From contig JBBMOL010000065.1 in NCBI GenBank assembly GCA_037954665.1, positions 2,418,001 to 2,482,000 on the forward strand: DNA of 64,000 bases, given 5' to 3'. Source of the stretch: Laguncularia racemosa (lineage: Eukaryota > Streptophyta > Magnoliopsida > Myrtales > Combretaceae). Position numbers and translations under genes: made by a program. The notes under the pieces were generated by a model, which searched no databases, was not told the origin of the DNA, and saw nothing but the letters and a program-made list of their open reading frames with translations. Each line of letters opens with the position of its first letter. Positions within the stretch are counted from its first letter, which is position 1. Positions 11,501 to 24,679 of the stretch are shown piece after piece.

Positions 11501-14500
11501 TAATTAAATCTTCTATATTTATTTGAATCAATTAAGCCTCTAATTTCACACTAAAATTTAATTTAATTCTTTATTTTTTAAGTTAGTCATTGAGGTACTT
11601 TTATCCTTTTACTAATATATTTATTCCTTTTTTAGTATTTCCTATGATATATATAAAGCTTATATGGTATGATAAGGTAAATATAGAGAGCATAAATGAC
11701 TCGCCTATATCATGTTTCAATGTTTTAATATGAGTAGAATAGAATAACTATTTTTCTCCTATAGAGCTATTACTATATTTGTTTTGTAGAATAGTAATTT
11801 TATAAAAATCTATTATTGTAAAATAAGGATTTACAATTTTTTCAATAGAATAAGAAAAATAACTAGCTATTCTTTAATCATTTTCAGCATATTTCCATAT
11901 TTATTTATGAAATCTCAACTCGATAATTGAGTCATGGAATGGGGTAGAGGTATATTGATACTTATATGTATTTCTAATTTATTACCAATATTATTTTAAG
12001 TGTAGTAAAAAAGCAATAGCTATTATTTTTCTATTTTATACCTTGTAAATTACAATTCTATTTTTATTTTATCGTGTTGTTGAAGCTAAACATGCCATTA
12101 ATCATAAGCGATATTATTAAATTTAGATATAAATAGACGACTTAATGGAATTTCACTATTAAGCATAGAAAACTCCCTTATACTTTTCCAATTAAAAATT
12201 TCCGTGATTCGTACTCAATTGTTGAGACTGAGTTGATTGATTTCCATTGATTGGCCTACAAAAAGGGCAGAATAATTCTAGCAACCACTAGCATGTCATG
12301 GACATCGTTTTCCCAAAAGAAAACGCAATTAGAGCTAATTACTCTATTTAATTTATCCATCCAATTTAACTTGAACATGTACATACGATACTTATTAATA
12401 AAGCAGCAGCAAGCATTATTATATTTTAGTTGGAAATGAGAAGTGCCATTTAATCCAAGAAATTAGACTTAAGGTACAAAGGGAGGTACATTTTCAAATC
12501 AATATTATTTTTGAGTTTAAGTTGTATGTCCCTCCTCCTATCCATTAAGATTAAGCCTTTCACCACTATGGGAAATTGTCCAACTAAGTAGTGCGCAATT
12601 TGAAATTATTGCTGATGCTTGCTTCTAAGTAAATCTACTTACCATTTTTGCTTTCCTACTTTTATTGTTGACCAATCATTTAGGGGCCTTAGCCGATAAC
12701 CCAACTTGCTAATTAAGCTATTATCAAGTTAAACAATTGCTTTTGTTGATCTTAAACATACTCATGCTATAGTCAAGTTAATTAGGCTCGAGAACATCTA
12801 CTAATGACTTGGCGAATTTCCTTTAGTAGATACATAAAACAAGAGTTTCCTTAACGGACTTAAAGGGTTTATCAACTTTGATCGATCAAGATACATGAAA
12901 ATATTCTCCCAGTAATGTTCTAAGTTAATTGATAGTTCTTGCATGCTTTTATATATATGCACCCTATTAGTATTCTGAGTGAAACTCATTGTCCATGATT
13001 GATAGATTGCCAATCAATTCCTCATTCATCTATAGTATCCTTAATTTTTCAAATTGGAGGATGAACAATGACCAAATTGCTACCAAGAATTACTTGCCTC
13101 CAATTTTCATTTTCCAGTTCTGTTGAAAAATCAGAAAACCATTAAATCAGCTCGGTTTAACTTGTATTTTCAGAACTAGACAATCACTTGACAAACTCAT
13201 CTAATGTATGCATGGTGTGAAATTGTTATTACAAATATGATTTTTATGACACCTACTTTTAAATGATATTTTTGAAGTTGATTCTTCTTTTATATGCCTA
13301 TAAATAATGAAGAAATCTTAGAAAGACATTTCTCTAAATTTGAGATTGAATTGTGTTGGTGTTTTATTGATGGGTAAATCCATAATAATTTTAAATCTAT
13401 GTTGATTATAACCACTAGCTTTTCAAGCTAACAACACGGTACGATTTATGTAACCTGCTTAATTTTCCATTACAAATAAATCTACCTATCAATGCTTTGC
13501 TTAACAATAGAGAAGTACTTGTCAAACCAATTACATGAGACATAATCATATCAACCACTAATGAAGAACAATAACTAATAATATTTTTTCCCCTACTGGA
13601 AAAGTTTATGACAATAAGAGCAAAAGTTGACCACATACTACTCCTATCTTGTCATTGATAGCTCTTCTCTACCTATGATATAACAAATCTCAAGCCATTG
13701 GCTGGTTCTATAAGCTGGAAGTTGAATTAAAATTAAATATATTCAAAAATCTTATTAATATATACTGAATAAAATAACAATTAATTAATAAACCATGTAA
13801 ACTGCATGGACCATTTTCCGCATATCAAATTTTCGCCAACTTCGGTCACCCAATTAGTCTTCATTTTAACCCCACTTTCTGTACAATTCCACCATTGAGG
13901 ACCTTGAGAGATTCTCGACATAAAAAGCAACGTAAAAGAGGCAATTAATTAAAATTTTTAAACCCTAGATAGGGGCCTTGGCTGCTAAGCTAGTTGAGTT
14001 TAATTAATCATAAATTTTTGTTCTGGCCAAATGATTTACTATAAATTGATGTGCTTTCCTACGTGCTTCTTTTTGTCCATTGTGTTTTCAATCTTAGGCT
14101 TTATATGATTAATAATTGGAAAAGCCGGCGATCGGCAATCAAGTGGCTAAGTTTATTATTATAAGAATGAATCATAAGAATGTCGGATTCGAATATAATA
14201 ATACTAGATGAAATTAAATGAGGAAAAAAAGGAGAAGAAGATTCTTCATAAACTAATTCAAGACAACGACACCCATTTTCTAGTGGCTGGAAAATACATT
14301 TCTTCAGGCTAATGTGACTTGCAGATGGAGATGGAGAGGCTGTGGTTAAATGATTGCATTTCTTGCGTAATTGCTAGATTTTGCCATATTCTAGTCTTCG
14401 GAAAATTCCCATATGTAGACCTTTAATAGCTGATAATAAATTGGGTTTATAAGATTCAATTCAACTTGAATTTGGATTTTCTTTATTTACATTCTTTCAA

Positions 14501-15199
14501 TTTTCATTAATTTACCTTCTGTTGATATCATCATCATTTGCAATTGATGATTGGGTTTATAAGGTGAAAGATGATGTCATGATAATGTCAAAGCCATTTT
14601 TATCATCGATTTATAAATTAAGAAGATGAAAATGAAGAGAATCTACTTTAGTTGAACTTTGATAACTAGGTTAGCAACTTTATATTGGTTTGTGCTTACA
14701 CCATGTTTACAAATTGAATATTTGACAATGCTTTTATGTTACTTTTAGTATGGAGAAATGAAGTTACCAGTTTGTCTTAATAGGCCATGTTTTGTCTTCA
14801 AGTTTAAATGGATTCATATTTGGAAACTCTAACCATGGCATGACTTGTCTATTAATTGTCTTTGAAACTTAACCCCCCATCCATATAATAAACATTTTTC
14901 ATGTTCAAGTTAAACTCTTTTATTAATTAAAAAAGTTGAAAATAAATATATTACAGTTATAAACTCTATCTCAAAAACATGATTGTGGTAGCAAAAAGGG
15001 TCCATTGTTGATTAATTTGACTTATCTTATTATTTATTGCAATGCAAGTTATCATTGCAAAACTGGTGAATATAATCTACTATTAGTAATAATTTAATCT
15101 TTTAAATAAAAATAAGCTAGATTTACAATCTATGTAAAAGGTTACATAGGCAAAATTAGGATATTGGCCTAAGTTCGCTATTAATTTGAATTTAACTCT
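8588..15199. other. non-coding AT-rich DNA, no gene recognised
   Basis: No family motif found on either strand. Landmarks are a (TA)n tract at 10,362-10,388 and two less AT-rich islands at 9,200-9,560 and 10,480-10,960. The second island has a short inverted repeat (GCCCACC, then AAGTGGGC) near 10,554-10,571 and a TATA-like string near 10,745. They might be old promoter or exon remnants, but short frames there match nothing I recognise. Confidence 0.5.
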
Positions 15200-16930
15200 T
15201 TATGATACGTGATAGGGATATAAAAAAATGGATCTGTATATAAAAAAAATCGATACAAGATACAGATAGATTAAATCTATTTAAATACTATAAAATTCGT
15301 GTCCGGGTTTATATCTAACTCTTAAACTCGTTTATGAACCCATTTATTAAATAATTCTTATAAACAGGTCATGAGTCTGACCTATAAACCTGTTTAGTAT
15401 TAATAATATATACATTTATTATTTTCTTTATATTTTTATTCCTGGACGCTACTGATTTTGTGACTTAGGGTTTTATAGTCTTTCTAAGTTATACCGGCAA
15501 CACATCATATCTCTCTCTCTTCTTCTTAGTTATTTTCTCTCTCTTTGTCATCTTTTTTTTTTTCCCCTTTAAATAAATTCATTTTTTTTTTTATGAATCT
15601 CTTTTTCTCATTTGTTGATTATTTAGAAAATATTGTGTTATCATACCTAGAGAGTCATGCTTAATAGTATTGGGAACAATGATAAAGGTAAGTCAATTTA
15701 TCCTTCTCCTTATTTTCAATAATAAGGTTTTTAGATCTATTAATGTTTTAACACAATATCGATATTTCTATTGTTTTAAAATATTTGTTGAGTGCTAGAC
15801 TCGATTGGCTTATAAACCTATAATGAGGGTTTTGAGGCATTATCAAATCTAAATTAGAGTTATATTTAAATGAGAAGCGATATACAATGGTTGAATTAGA
15901 TATATCGAGTTATTGAAACACTAATTAATTCTAATATCTCAAGTTATGAAAATGGCATATGATGTCTCAAGCATGCCAATATTTACGATAACTTCAAAAT
16001 TTGCATTTAGTATTAGAGGTCAAATTCTTAATTAACATCACAACTTATTAAATTTAAAAATTGTAGAAATTCTTTCACATAAAAAAAATTGATTTATAGA
16101 GGCTCAAGTAATAAACTAAACTATTTTTATAAGATTTTTAATGGTATATATTTTCATTGATATCATTTTGTTTTTTTTATGTATATATTCTTTAACCATC
16201 GCTCTTAAGTATCGAATAGAAAATGTTGAGTTTATGTATATATTCTTTAGATATTCTTTAACTTCAATATTTTTCTTCTATTTCAATCTTTAATGTTTTG
16301 AAAATCCTATAACAATAGGATTTCTATTAAATACATTGAATTTTCTATTCATCTTAAACATGCATTAGCTTCGATTAGCCTTGAACTAGTTAGTTAAGGT
16401 AATTAGAGTACATACAAAAAATTTCAGCTCATTTTTTAAATTTTAATTATTATTTTTTAATATTTAATATTATTATTTGTTATATTACTCATAATAAATT
16501 TATTTAATTCTATCATTTTATTATTTTAATTACTATGGATTGATTTGAAGTTAATACATACCATAGATGGATGAAAAACTTAATAGATTTGACAAGGCCT
16601 TTTTTTATAAGCTTTCAAAAGTATTGATAACTTAAGTAGAAGAATAAAAAGGTTGAGGACTGAAATAGAAAAGTAAGTAAACGTTAAGGATTAAAATGTA
16701 TTTTTTCCTTAATTTTATTAATGACCTTTTTGCTTTATATATGTAAGTATTTTATAAGTTTATTTATAACTTTTCAATTAATAAACAAGTTCAATATGAA
16801 CACAAGATATGCTTATTAAATGGGTTTGGTCATAGGTTTAGGTTTTTACATACAATTAATAAACAAGTCATGTTATAGATTAATGGTTTTTAGATACTAA
16901 TACAAGATACGACACAATAAACAAATTACT
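15200..16930. mobile_element. possible non-autonomous DNA transposon with inverted terminal regions
   Basis: The left segment (about 15,300-15,410) contains GAACCCATTTATTAAATAA and AACAGGTCATGAGTC. The right segment (about 16,780-16,870) contains the complementary TTAAATGGGTTTGGTCATAGG. Such AACCCATTTAATAA blocks are common in small non-autonomous plant DNA elements. No coding capacity is visible between them and I found no clear target duplication, so boundaries are approximate. Confidence 0.3.
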
Positions 16931-17830
16931 AACCTTGTTTTTTATTAATACCCTTTATTGATATTGTGATACATAAAAAAAATGGTTACACGTACGATTC
17001 CATTTAACCTTATGTTTAATGTACGGTATCAATGCTCATACTCAGACTATATATGTATATATATACTTATTACCAATTAAAATATTGCATTTTAAAGGAA
17101 GGGAATCTATTTTACTCTATCTTAATTGAAGAATAATAGTCATAGATCTTGAAAATTCAATTATTGGCTATCAATAATATAATATTATCAATGTGTGAAA
17201 CTGACACAGTGTAACACGTGAGATTAAGTAGGATTTTATTGTAAAACCGTTGATTATATGAATACCCAGTGTGCGACTTTCAAATATCAATTGATTTTAT
17301 CAATTTTGTGATATTTGGCATCCCAATTCAACAATTTTATGAATATTGAGAGAAAAATAGAGCAATGATGGCTCAAAATTTCAATAATATCCAATAATAA
17401 TCTATCTTTAATGCCTTAGGGCGTACAAATAATAGCAGGCACAAAACTGCTATAAATAGAATATATGATTTTCCAAAAATGGAAACGTCTAAAATTTGCC
17501 AAAAATAAAAATGCCTAAAACTTAAGGACACATAGAAAATTAGAAGACAAATACAATGTCATGAATGATACTCAAAACAAAAGTGTCTATAAAAAGTTAT
17601 AGCTAATATAAAAGTTATAAAAAATAGCAAATTTGACCGTTTAAGGGACTAAACAAAGGAATTTGCCCTAAAAATGGCATAGCTTAATACTAAAGGTACT
17701 GATTTTTTCGAGTTAGCTCGTTTTATTCAAAATAAGGTTCAGAAATCAAGAAATCACAATTAACCAATTTTGTCTCATTTTGCCATGTACCTGTTTGCTA
17801 ATATCTTCACCTCATAAAAAACGAAGGAGA
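16931..17830. other. non-coding flank of the CACTA element
   Basis: AT-rich sequence with no open frame or motif I can assign. It ends in AGA (17,828-17,830) immediately before the CACTA terminus. Confidence 0.4.
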
Positions 17831-18786
17831 CACTACAAGAATTTTTACATTTGGTAACGTTTGTAGAATTTGCAAACGTGACTAAAACCTATATCTTTTA
17901 GCTACATTTATTGAATGTATCATATAATATATTATTAGCGACTTTAGTTACTAAAATTAAAAAATCTATCTATAAATTAATTTGTATCTATTGTAAAGTC
18001 TTAAAAATTTCAAAAAGACTATACAAAAATTAAAGAAAATAAGCAGAATAATAAATGCTTTTAGGTTGAGGTAGCGAAAGGACAATTTCGTAATATTAAA
18101 AGCTTTGAGAAATACGAGAAAAATTCAATATCGTGATGTGTAAATATTATTTTAATAATTTTCGATAATAATAGGTTTTAAAAATAAAATAATTAGAAAG
18201 AACAAATTTTACAAAGAAAAGGAGATAATTTAAGTAACAAATTGAATTTTATGAAATATATTACTGAATAAATTTAGGAAGCGAAGTAATTAAAAAATAT
18301 CCGAATATAAATATATAAACAGATAAATAAAAATAATCGTAAGTCCTAGCTTTAGTTTGGGTAAATTAATTTAAAAGAATAAATTCTCCGAAATATAATT
18401 TTCAAACAATAACAGGTTAAATAATGAAATTAATTTAAATTATAGATTTAGGAATTTTAAATGAATATTTAGAATAAATATTTATGTTCGGGATAATTAG
18501 ATTAGCTTAGACGTAAGGTTTCGTAATAAAATGCTAAAAATGCAAAATTTAAAGATATTCTCGAACGTAAATAGAATAATAAAATAAGGATATAATATAA
18601 TATAATATAATATACACAACTGTAAAAAAAAAAAAAATTGGAAGCAGATTTTTTCGGACAGTTGTAATGTCCCGTTAGGCCTTCTTCATCACGTTAGGAA
18701 ATAGGTAGCAAGCACAACAATAGTCCTCAATTGTCTCCGTCCCTTCTCTCTCCCTTTTCTTTTCTTTTCCTTCTTCTTCTTCTCGT

Positions 18787-19430
18787 ATGAGTTGTATCTC
18801 CTTCAACAACTCCAAGTCGTGTCTGCCCGGCCTTCACCCCGACGGCAGTAGCAGTAGGTCTGGAACCTTGCCATCTGTCGCTTCTCATCCTCAGCTTCAT
18901 TCAGATTGTCACTGTCGAGTCAAAAGAAGGAGCTGTGCATGGAGGTGGGAACGCTGGCGTGTGCGATCACGTGCTTCCAACAATGGTAGCAACCATGGTG
19001 ACTGCAATGACACAGCAACGACAGCAACGGCGGTGGCAGCAACGACATAGCAACGATGTCAACGGCGGTAGCAGTAATGACACAGCAACGATGGCAACGA
19101 TGGTGATAGCATCTTTCAAATCGTGTCCGTCTCGTCTTTTCCCTGATGATGGAGGCAATAATGGCAACAACAACCGTAACTATGTGGCTGCGGTCGCTTC
19201 AGTTGGTGAATGCTAAAGGAGGTGCACGGTGTGTGGCCGTGTGAGTGCGTGTGCATTTGGAGAGGGGAACGACAACTACAACGGCTGTAACGACAACTGC
19301 AACGGCACAGCAATGACAACCACAATGGATAACAACCACGACGGCCACACAACGATGGTAGCCACGATGACAACCATAACTGCGGCAGCAATGAACAACA
19401 ACAATGGTGACCATGATGACCATTGCAGTG
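18787..19430 (+). repeat. GC-richer ACG/AAC triplet-rich segment of LTR A
   Basis: A block of loosely repeated AACGAC, CAACGG and GATGGT triplets, clearly richer in GC than its surroundings. Several overlapping frames stay open because of the triplet composition, so I do not call them genes. The equivalent part of LTR B has different sequence. Confidence 0.5.
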
Positions 19431-19454
19431 GTGTAAGAAGGGGGAAAGGGGAAG

Positions 19455-20070
19455 GAGGAGCTGAGTGTGAGGTGTGTGCGGTATGTGTGTGTGTGGCGTA
19501 TGAGGGTGTGTGTGTATGTGTATGGAAGGTGTGTGATGTGTGGAGTATGTGTATAGGTGTATGGAAGGTGTGTGGTGTGTGAGGGTATGTGTATATGTGT
19601 ATGGATGGTGTGTGATGTATATGGATATGTGTGAATGTGTATGGAAGGTGTGGGATGTGCAAGGGTATGTGTGCATGTGTATGAGGTGGTGTGAGGTGTG
19701 TGGGTATGTGTATGGATGATGTGTGGTGTGCGCGAGAATTTATGTATGCGTATGAGGTGGTGTATAGTGAGTGTGGGTATGTGTGTATGTATGATGGTTG
19801 TATGTGTGGTATGTGTGTATGTGTATGAGATGGTGTGTGGTGAGTGCGGATATGTGTGTATGGGTATGGAAGGTGAGTGTGGTGCATGCGGGTATATGTG
19901 TATGTGTATGGAAGGTGTGTGTAGTATGTGCGGAGTATGTGGATACATGCGTATCGGTGGTGTGAGGTGTATGTGGAGTATGTGTGTGTTGGCGGTGTGA
20001 GATGTGTGTGAAGTATGTGTGTATGTATGCACTAGTGGTGTGTGTGTGTGTGTGTGTGCATGTGGATTTG
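19455..20070 (+). repeat. GT-rich minisatellite in LTR A
   Basis: Irregular repeats of about 30-36 bases built on TATGTGTATGGAAGGTGTG, ending in a (GT)n run at about 20,036-20,059. The inverted LTR B has a matching CA-rich tract at about 47,400-47,870. Long frames on both strands are artefacts of the repeat. Confidence 0.75.
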
Positions 20071-20671
20071 AGGAGAAAAGAGGATTGCAAAGTGTTGGTG
20101 TATGTGCGTGGTGTGTAAGTGGGGTTTGGTGAGTAGGAGATAAGAAGTAGAAAAGGAAGAAAAAAAGGAAAATGGAAGATGTCTAGAACGGAGGAAAAAC
20201 ATAGAGGATTAGAAGGGAAGATTTGAAATATACACATGCATAAGTGTTGGCTAGAGAAGAGTGAAGAGGAATGAGAAGAAGAAGTGGGAAATTGGAGAAG
20301 TCCAAGGGGTTAAAGGGAGCTTGGCAAGGAAACAAAGGGAAAGTTATGGTAAGGGAGTCAAAAGGGAAGAAGAGAATAAGGAAAAGGGAAAAGGAAAGTT
20401 GAAAGAAGGAGAAAGTGAGAATTGAAGATGGAAAAAAGGTGAGGAAAGGAGAAGAAGAGGTAGGAAAATAAAGGCAAGGAGGTATTGATCTTGTGTATGT
20501 ACGTAGGTGAAGCTTGCGTGTACGTATGAATATGATGTTATTACGATGGAGGTGGGTATGTATGTGTATAAAGAGTGGTTGATGTATGTATGGTGATAGA
20601 AGTGTGAGTGAGGATGAAAACCATTAGAAAGGATGGGAAACCCTATAAGTGGAGACTTCATGCCTTGCCAT

Positions 20672-20856
20672 CAAACGCAAGATGAGCAGAGTACATATAT
20701 TAGGTGCTAGGAAACTAACAAAGTCAATTGGAGATGCTGCTTTCTATGATTGGGTTGAGGAAGCATTGTAGAAGGACACTGATTTCAAGAGGAAGGTAAA
20801 GGGTTTACCGTTAGAATCGCTGGCTCCAGTTAGGATTATGATGATCCTAAATAGGT
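20672..20856 (+). pseudogene. exon-like captured fragment X in LTR A
   Basis: Translates with one internal stop to a peptide containing GARKLTKSIGDAAFYDWVEE, followed by a basic stretch ending DFKRKVKGLPLESLAPV. The same exon is present, longer, in LTR B (46,380-46,830, minus). A GTGAGT at about 20,854 follows the shared block and looks like a splice donor. I do not recognise the parent protein. Conservation between the copies shows it was present before they diverged. Confidence 0.45.
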
Positions 20857-22870
20857 GAGTGGGAAACTTAATGATATACTACAATGTTGTGTTGTGTGTT
20901 GATATGCTATGTATGTGAATTGATTTACTTTGTTGTAGTTGCAATTGAATGCGATTTTTGTTCAGTTTGAGTTATAAGTGGGGTTAATTGAGTTTAGGAA
21001 AGAAGTTATGAAGAAACTAGTAATTAGGTAAATTATAGATAAATACGAGTGTATTGATATGGAAATTAGAATGGGCTAGGGTAGATAGCACTTCGTACCA
21101 TCTTGCTAGTACTATTACTACAAGTCTAATATCATGATTTGAAATTGTTTTCTTAAAACTAGACTAAAATACATAAACCTAACTTTTCCTCTAGAGTTAC
21201 CAAGTAGGTATGCATAGCTGGAATAGGATATATAAATATCATTATGTATATAGATCAGAGTTTACTTTTGAATATGTATATATATGTTTAGGAAAATTTA
21301 TTTTCCTATTATATCTATAGAATACACTTATGCAAATAACTATATAAATCATGAGTGTAACTTTGATTTTTCAACTTAACAATTCTATTTTCTTGCCCTC
21401 TTAAGTAACTAAGGGAAGGTGTCTAGTAAATTGTTCTTTAATTAAAGATATGTTACTAACCTATATATATGTGTAGATATATATATTATACATAGGTATT
21501 TGAGGACTTAGGAGGGATGTACATTTGATTACATGTTGACCCCTTGAATGAGGCACAACTGAGCACTTGAGAAGTGCGATGACACAAAGGTGTTAAGGAA
21601 TAATAATCGTAAATCAATCCCAAGTGGTTGATTTGACGTTAAGTCAATTGGCATAGAGGTGTCCAGTTAACCAAGACCCGATGTATAGTTGGATGGTTCC
21701 CATTTGTTGGGTCTGGTTTCCTTGTTTGTTATGTGATGTGAAATGCATAATCTTGTTTGTTTGGTAGACATAAAAATGAGATGTAGTGGATTGTTACGGG
21801 ACTTCGTTAGGTCCCTATGAATTGTTCTTGGTAGCTTACTTCATTACTTTGAATGGGAATTGGATGCAACTATATATATTATTTGGTTACCTCGAATCAA
21901 TTAATTAAAGAAGTGGACTCGATTAAAACTTGACATGTATTTACATGAGACATTGCACGAGATTGAATGCCATCACTGCTATAGGACACGCCATAAGTGA
22001 TCAGAGGATCGCTGTTCTACCAAGTGCGAATTAAGTGATTAGGGGATTGTCGCACCTTGGCGGTTCCGAGTTCGACCTATCTCTTGAGGGTGTAATGCTC
22101 AGTGTATTAAGGCACCTGAGCCTAAAACATTAAAGCTAAGACATAGTAAAAATAAGTGATAAGAGTAATGAAGATGTGTGTAAGACCCAAGCACTGATGG
22201 TGGCTTCGGAATCCCCAACCTTAGGTCAAGGGGGCATAAACCCTAGACTTTACATTAGTTACTAGAAAACTACGTGAGATGTTACATTCATATGGTTGTT
22301 CATGCATAGCATATGATTTGATAACTTGATGTGAAATTGCTTGTGTGTATGTAGCATTGAAAGTGTTACCATCCCATTCACTGAGCCATAGTGTGCCCAC
22401 CCCTCACTGACCTTTTTGCAAGTAGCGATTACGAAAGCTCGGGATTGGATAAAATGTGAAGTATTGAGAGTTTTTTGATGACCAGAACGATAAAATAAGA
22501 ATTGTGAAGGATAGATTATTTAGATGAAATGTTAGGACCCTTATGTAAATAAAAATTGAATTTGTGAAACTTAGGATTTATCTTATTTTACTGGTTAATA
22601 GGAGATACCGATTCTCTGCAATCATGGTTAATCGTGGGATATGAGATCCATAGTTATATTTTATTAACTAATTATAAGTACTATGATTAGTCATAAATTT
22701 AATTATTTACTTAGAGTCTTACGATTTTTAGCTCGTAAGACGATTATCATGTAATGGGTGCACATGTGCCATAATGATTTTAGTGGAAACTTTTAAGCCT
22801 CCTTTTAGGGTATGACTTCTATTCTTTTAATAAAAATCATTCCAATAAAATGGAAAAAAGAAAAAAAAAT

Positions 22871-23040
22871 CACTACAAGAATTTATAAATTTAGCAACAT
22901 TTTATTTTAGTTATGTTTAGTAAATGTAGCATGAAATATGCTATTAGTGCCATTTATGTTTATAAAGGATATGCCTATTTATTAACTTCTTAAGTTAAGG
23001 AGACCTAATAAGTTAAAAGTGATTTCATCCAGCATTAATA
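22871..23040 (+). mobile_element. second CACTA left terminus
   Basis: CACTACAAGAATTTATAAAT starts at 22,871. The next 100 bases resemble the first left end at 17,831 (for example GCATGAAATATGCTATTAGTG against ATCATATAATATATTATTAGCG, allowing gaps). Its flanking triplet is AAT, which does not match the AGA after the only right end found at 30,847. It is either a nested second element that lost its own right end, or the true left end of the body with a changed flank. Confidence 0.55.
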
Positions 23041-23569
23041 TCTCTCTCTCTCTTTCGCACTCTCACTCTCCCTCTCATTTCTTCTTTAAGTGGCTTAAGA
23101 CAACAAAGCTATCAAGAGCTAGGTGTGTCTTCTCTCTCTTCCTTAGGTTTTACACGTCATTGCAAATTTAGAGGACAACTATGTCATAAAATTTTATTTA
23201 AAGTGATTATTCATGTGGTTTTTTTTTTTGAATAATATGTTTTATTTTACTAAGATTAGGGATTTTTGGTAGGTAATGGAATCAAGGTTTTTTCTTTTTT
23301 GGTTATTAGGTATTTAGTGAAATTAGGGTTTTTTTTTTCAATGAAAGCCTGCTCAAGATTATGGAATTAAGGTTAGGATGTTTATAAGTGCCAAAGCACT
23401 TTGCCCCCATCTTGTCATTCTTTTGTACAACTTTGAGGCTTATGAGGAGGTAGTTGATTGCTTCTATGACATTCAATAGAGTTTATCCTTGTTACCATTC
23501 ATGGGAGCAGCATGCCTACGATGTCAATTGGAACTTAACCTATGTATCCATCGGCTCCTTTAGGTTATA

Positions 23570-23760
23570 CAACTTACTATATCAGTAGTACCGCCTTCAC
23601 TAACTCCTGCTCCTACTTTAAATGTTGACCCATCTCAAAGCATGGCAAATGTACCATGGGCTTCCAACCCTTTAGTTGCTCCCCCACCAACATCTTTAGC
23701 GGATCAGACAACACCTAGTGTAGATAAAGAATACGAGAAATTTATGGCTGAGATGAAATG
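23570..23760 (+). pseudogene. proline-rich exon-like fragment in the CACTA body
   Basis: One frame reads a Pro/Ser-rich peptide with ASNPLVAPPPTSLADQ followed by DKEYEKFMAEMK, then a stop. It looks like the end of a host exon rather than a transposon protein, because CACTA transposases lack such a sequence. The parent gene is not identified. The pyrimidine-rich stretch upstream (23,040-23,140) could be its 5' UTR or an intron. Confidence 0.35.
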
Positions 23761-24679
23761 ACATGAGCTATAGCTCTTGTTTCTACACTAGCGATATGCT
23801 TCCTATCATCCTAGTCCACTCTTTGGTTGCACTATTTATGATGCATTTGAAATTCATTGATTATGGAGATGTTTATTGAAAAATTTATCTAAGTTGACAT
23901 CTAAATTAGTTTCCTAACATGACCTGATTTTTTATACTAATGATTTTTAAGTAACTTAACTAGTTATATGTTAGAGGTAAAGTGAAACCTTTGGAGGGTG
24001 ACACAATGGATCTCTTTTTAGTTTCACAAGATTGGTATGCTCCATTAAATTTTTTCTTATAATATTTATTATCTTGCTTCGTGGTCTCACAATTTGTTGT
24101 TGTAGGCTTTCAATTTGCTTTCCCTGTCTTTATGTTGCCATTTTGAAGTAGGAATTCAACATGATGATTGTTTTTTAAACTATTGAATCTACATAGATGA
24201 AGGAACCTTGCTTTATAGACTGGTCTATTAAGCTTTTGCAAACATACTAATCATTTTGCACTCTCAATTCTTATTGCAGTATCATGCCTCTGTGGAGCTA
24301 AGTAAGCTAAGATTTATGACAGTTCCTAGTTGCCTTGTGCAGGTTCTTTTTTCCAATGAAGTATCATCCCCTTGTTGCAAATGTTATTTCACCTTAGCTA
24401 AATTTGTGATATACAAATTATCTTCCTTAATACTCCAGAGTAAATTTATCTGAATCAATTGAATGTCATTAATGCCAAACTTGGATTAGGAAATAGAGAT
24501 ATAATAAGTATGGAGGTTATGCACTTTTTATTGGAGAGAACTTTTCCCTTGAAAAAGACATTGATCTTATTTCAACGGTACTTGAGTTGAGTCTGAGATG
24601 TTGAGGGCAGACTATAGTTCGGACTAGGAATGGATTTTGTATATCTAACTAGATGCTTATCAAATACTTTGTGTTAGCA

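Larger units (their letters stand above)
17992..22817 (+). mobile_element. solo LTR A, giant LTR of a Tekay/Del-like gypsy element
   Basis: 4,826 bp flanked by a perfect 5-bp duplication TCTAT (17,987-17,991 and 22,818-22,822). It begins TGTAAAGTC and ends GGGTATGACT; the partner copy ends in CA, so the last base has probably mutated. Homology to LTR B (44,824-49,959, inverted) extends over the first 650 bases and the last 500 or so, and over parts of the middle. There is no PBS, gag or pol, so a solo LTR formed by LTR-LTR recombination is the simplest reading. Near 22,370 it has the CCATTCACTGAGCC and GTGCCCACCCC strings seen in many plant chromovirus LTRs. It interrupts the CACTA left end 161 bp from its terminus. 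Confidence 0.75.

Noticed and set aside
19116..20237. Long overlapping frames on both strands (up to 277 residues) rich in Thr, His and Val
   Set aside because: They follow the GT/CA minisatellite in several frames at once. Composition is repeat-driven and no domain is present.
22010..22090. tRNA-like GGTTCCGAGTTCGACC string (B-box resemblance)
   Set aside because: No acceptor stem, A box or anticodon arm could be folded around it, and it lies in LTR sequence.
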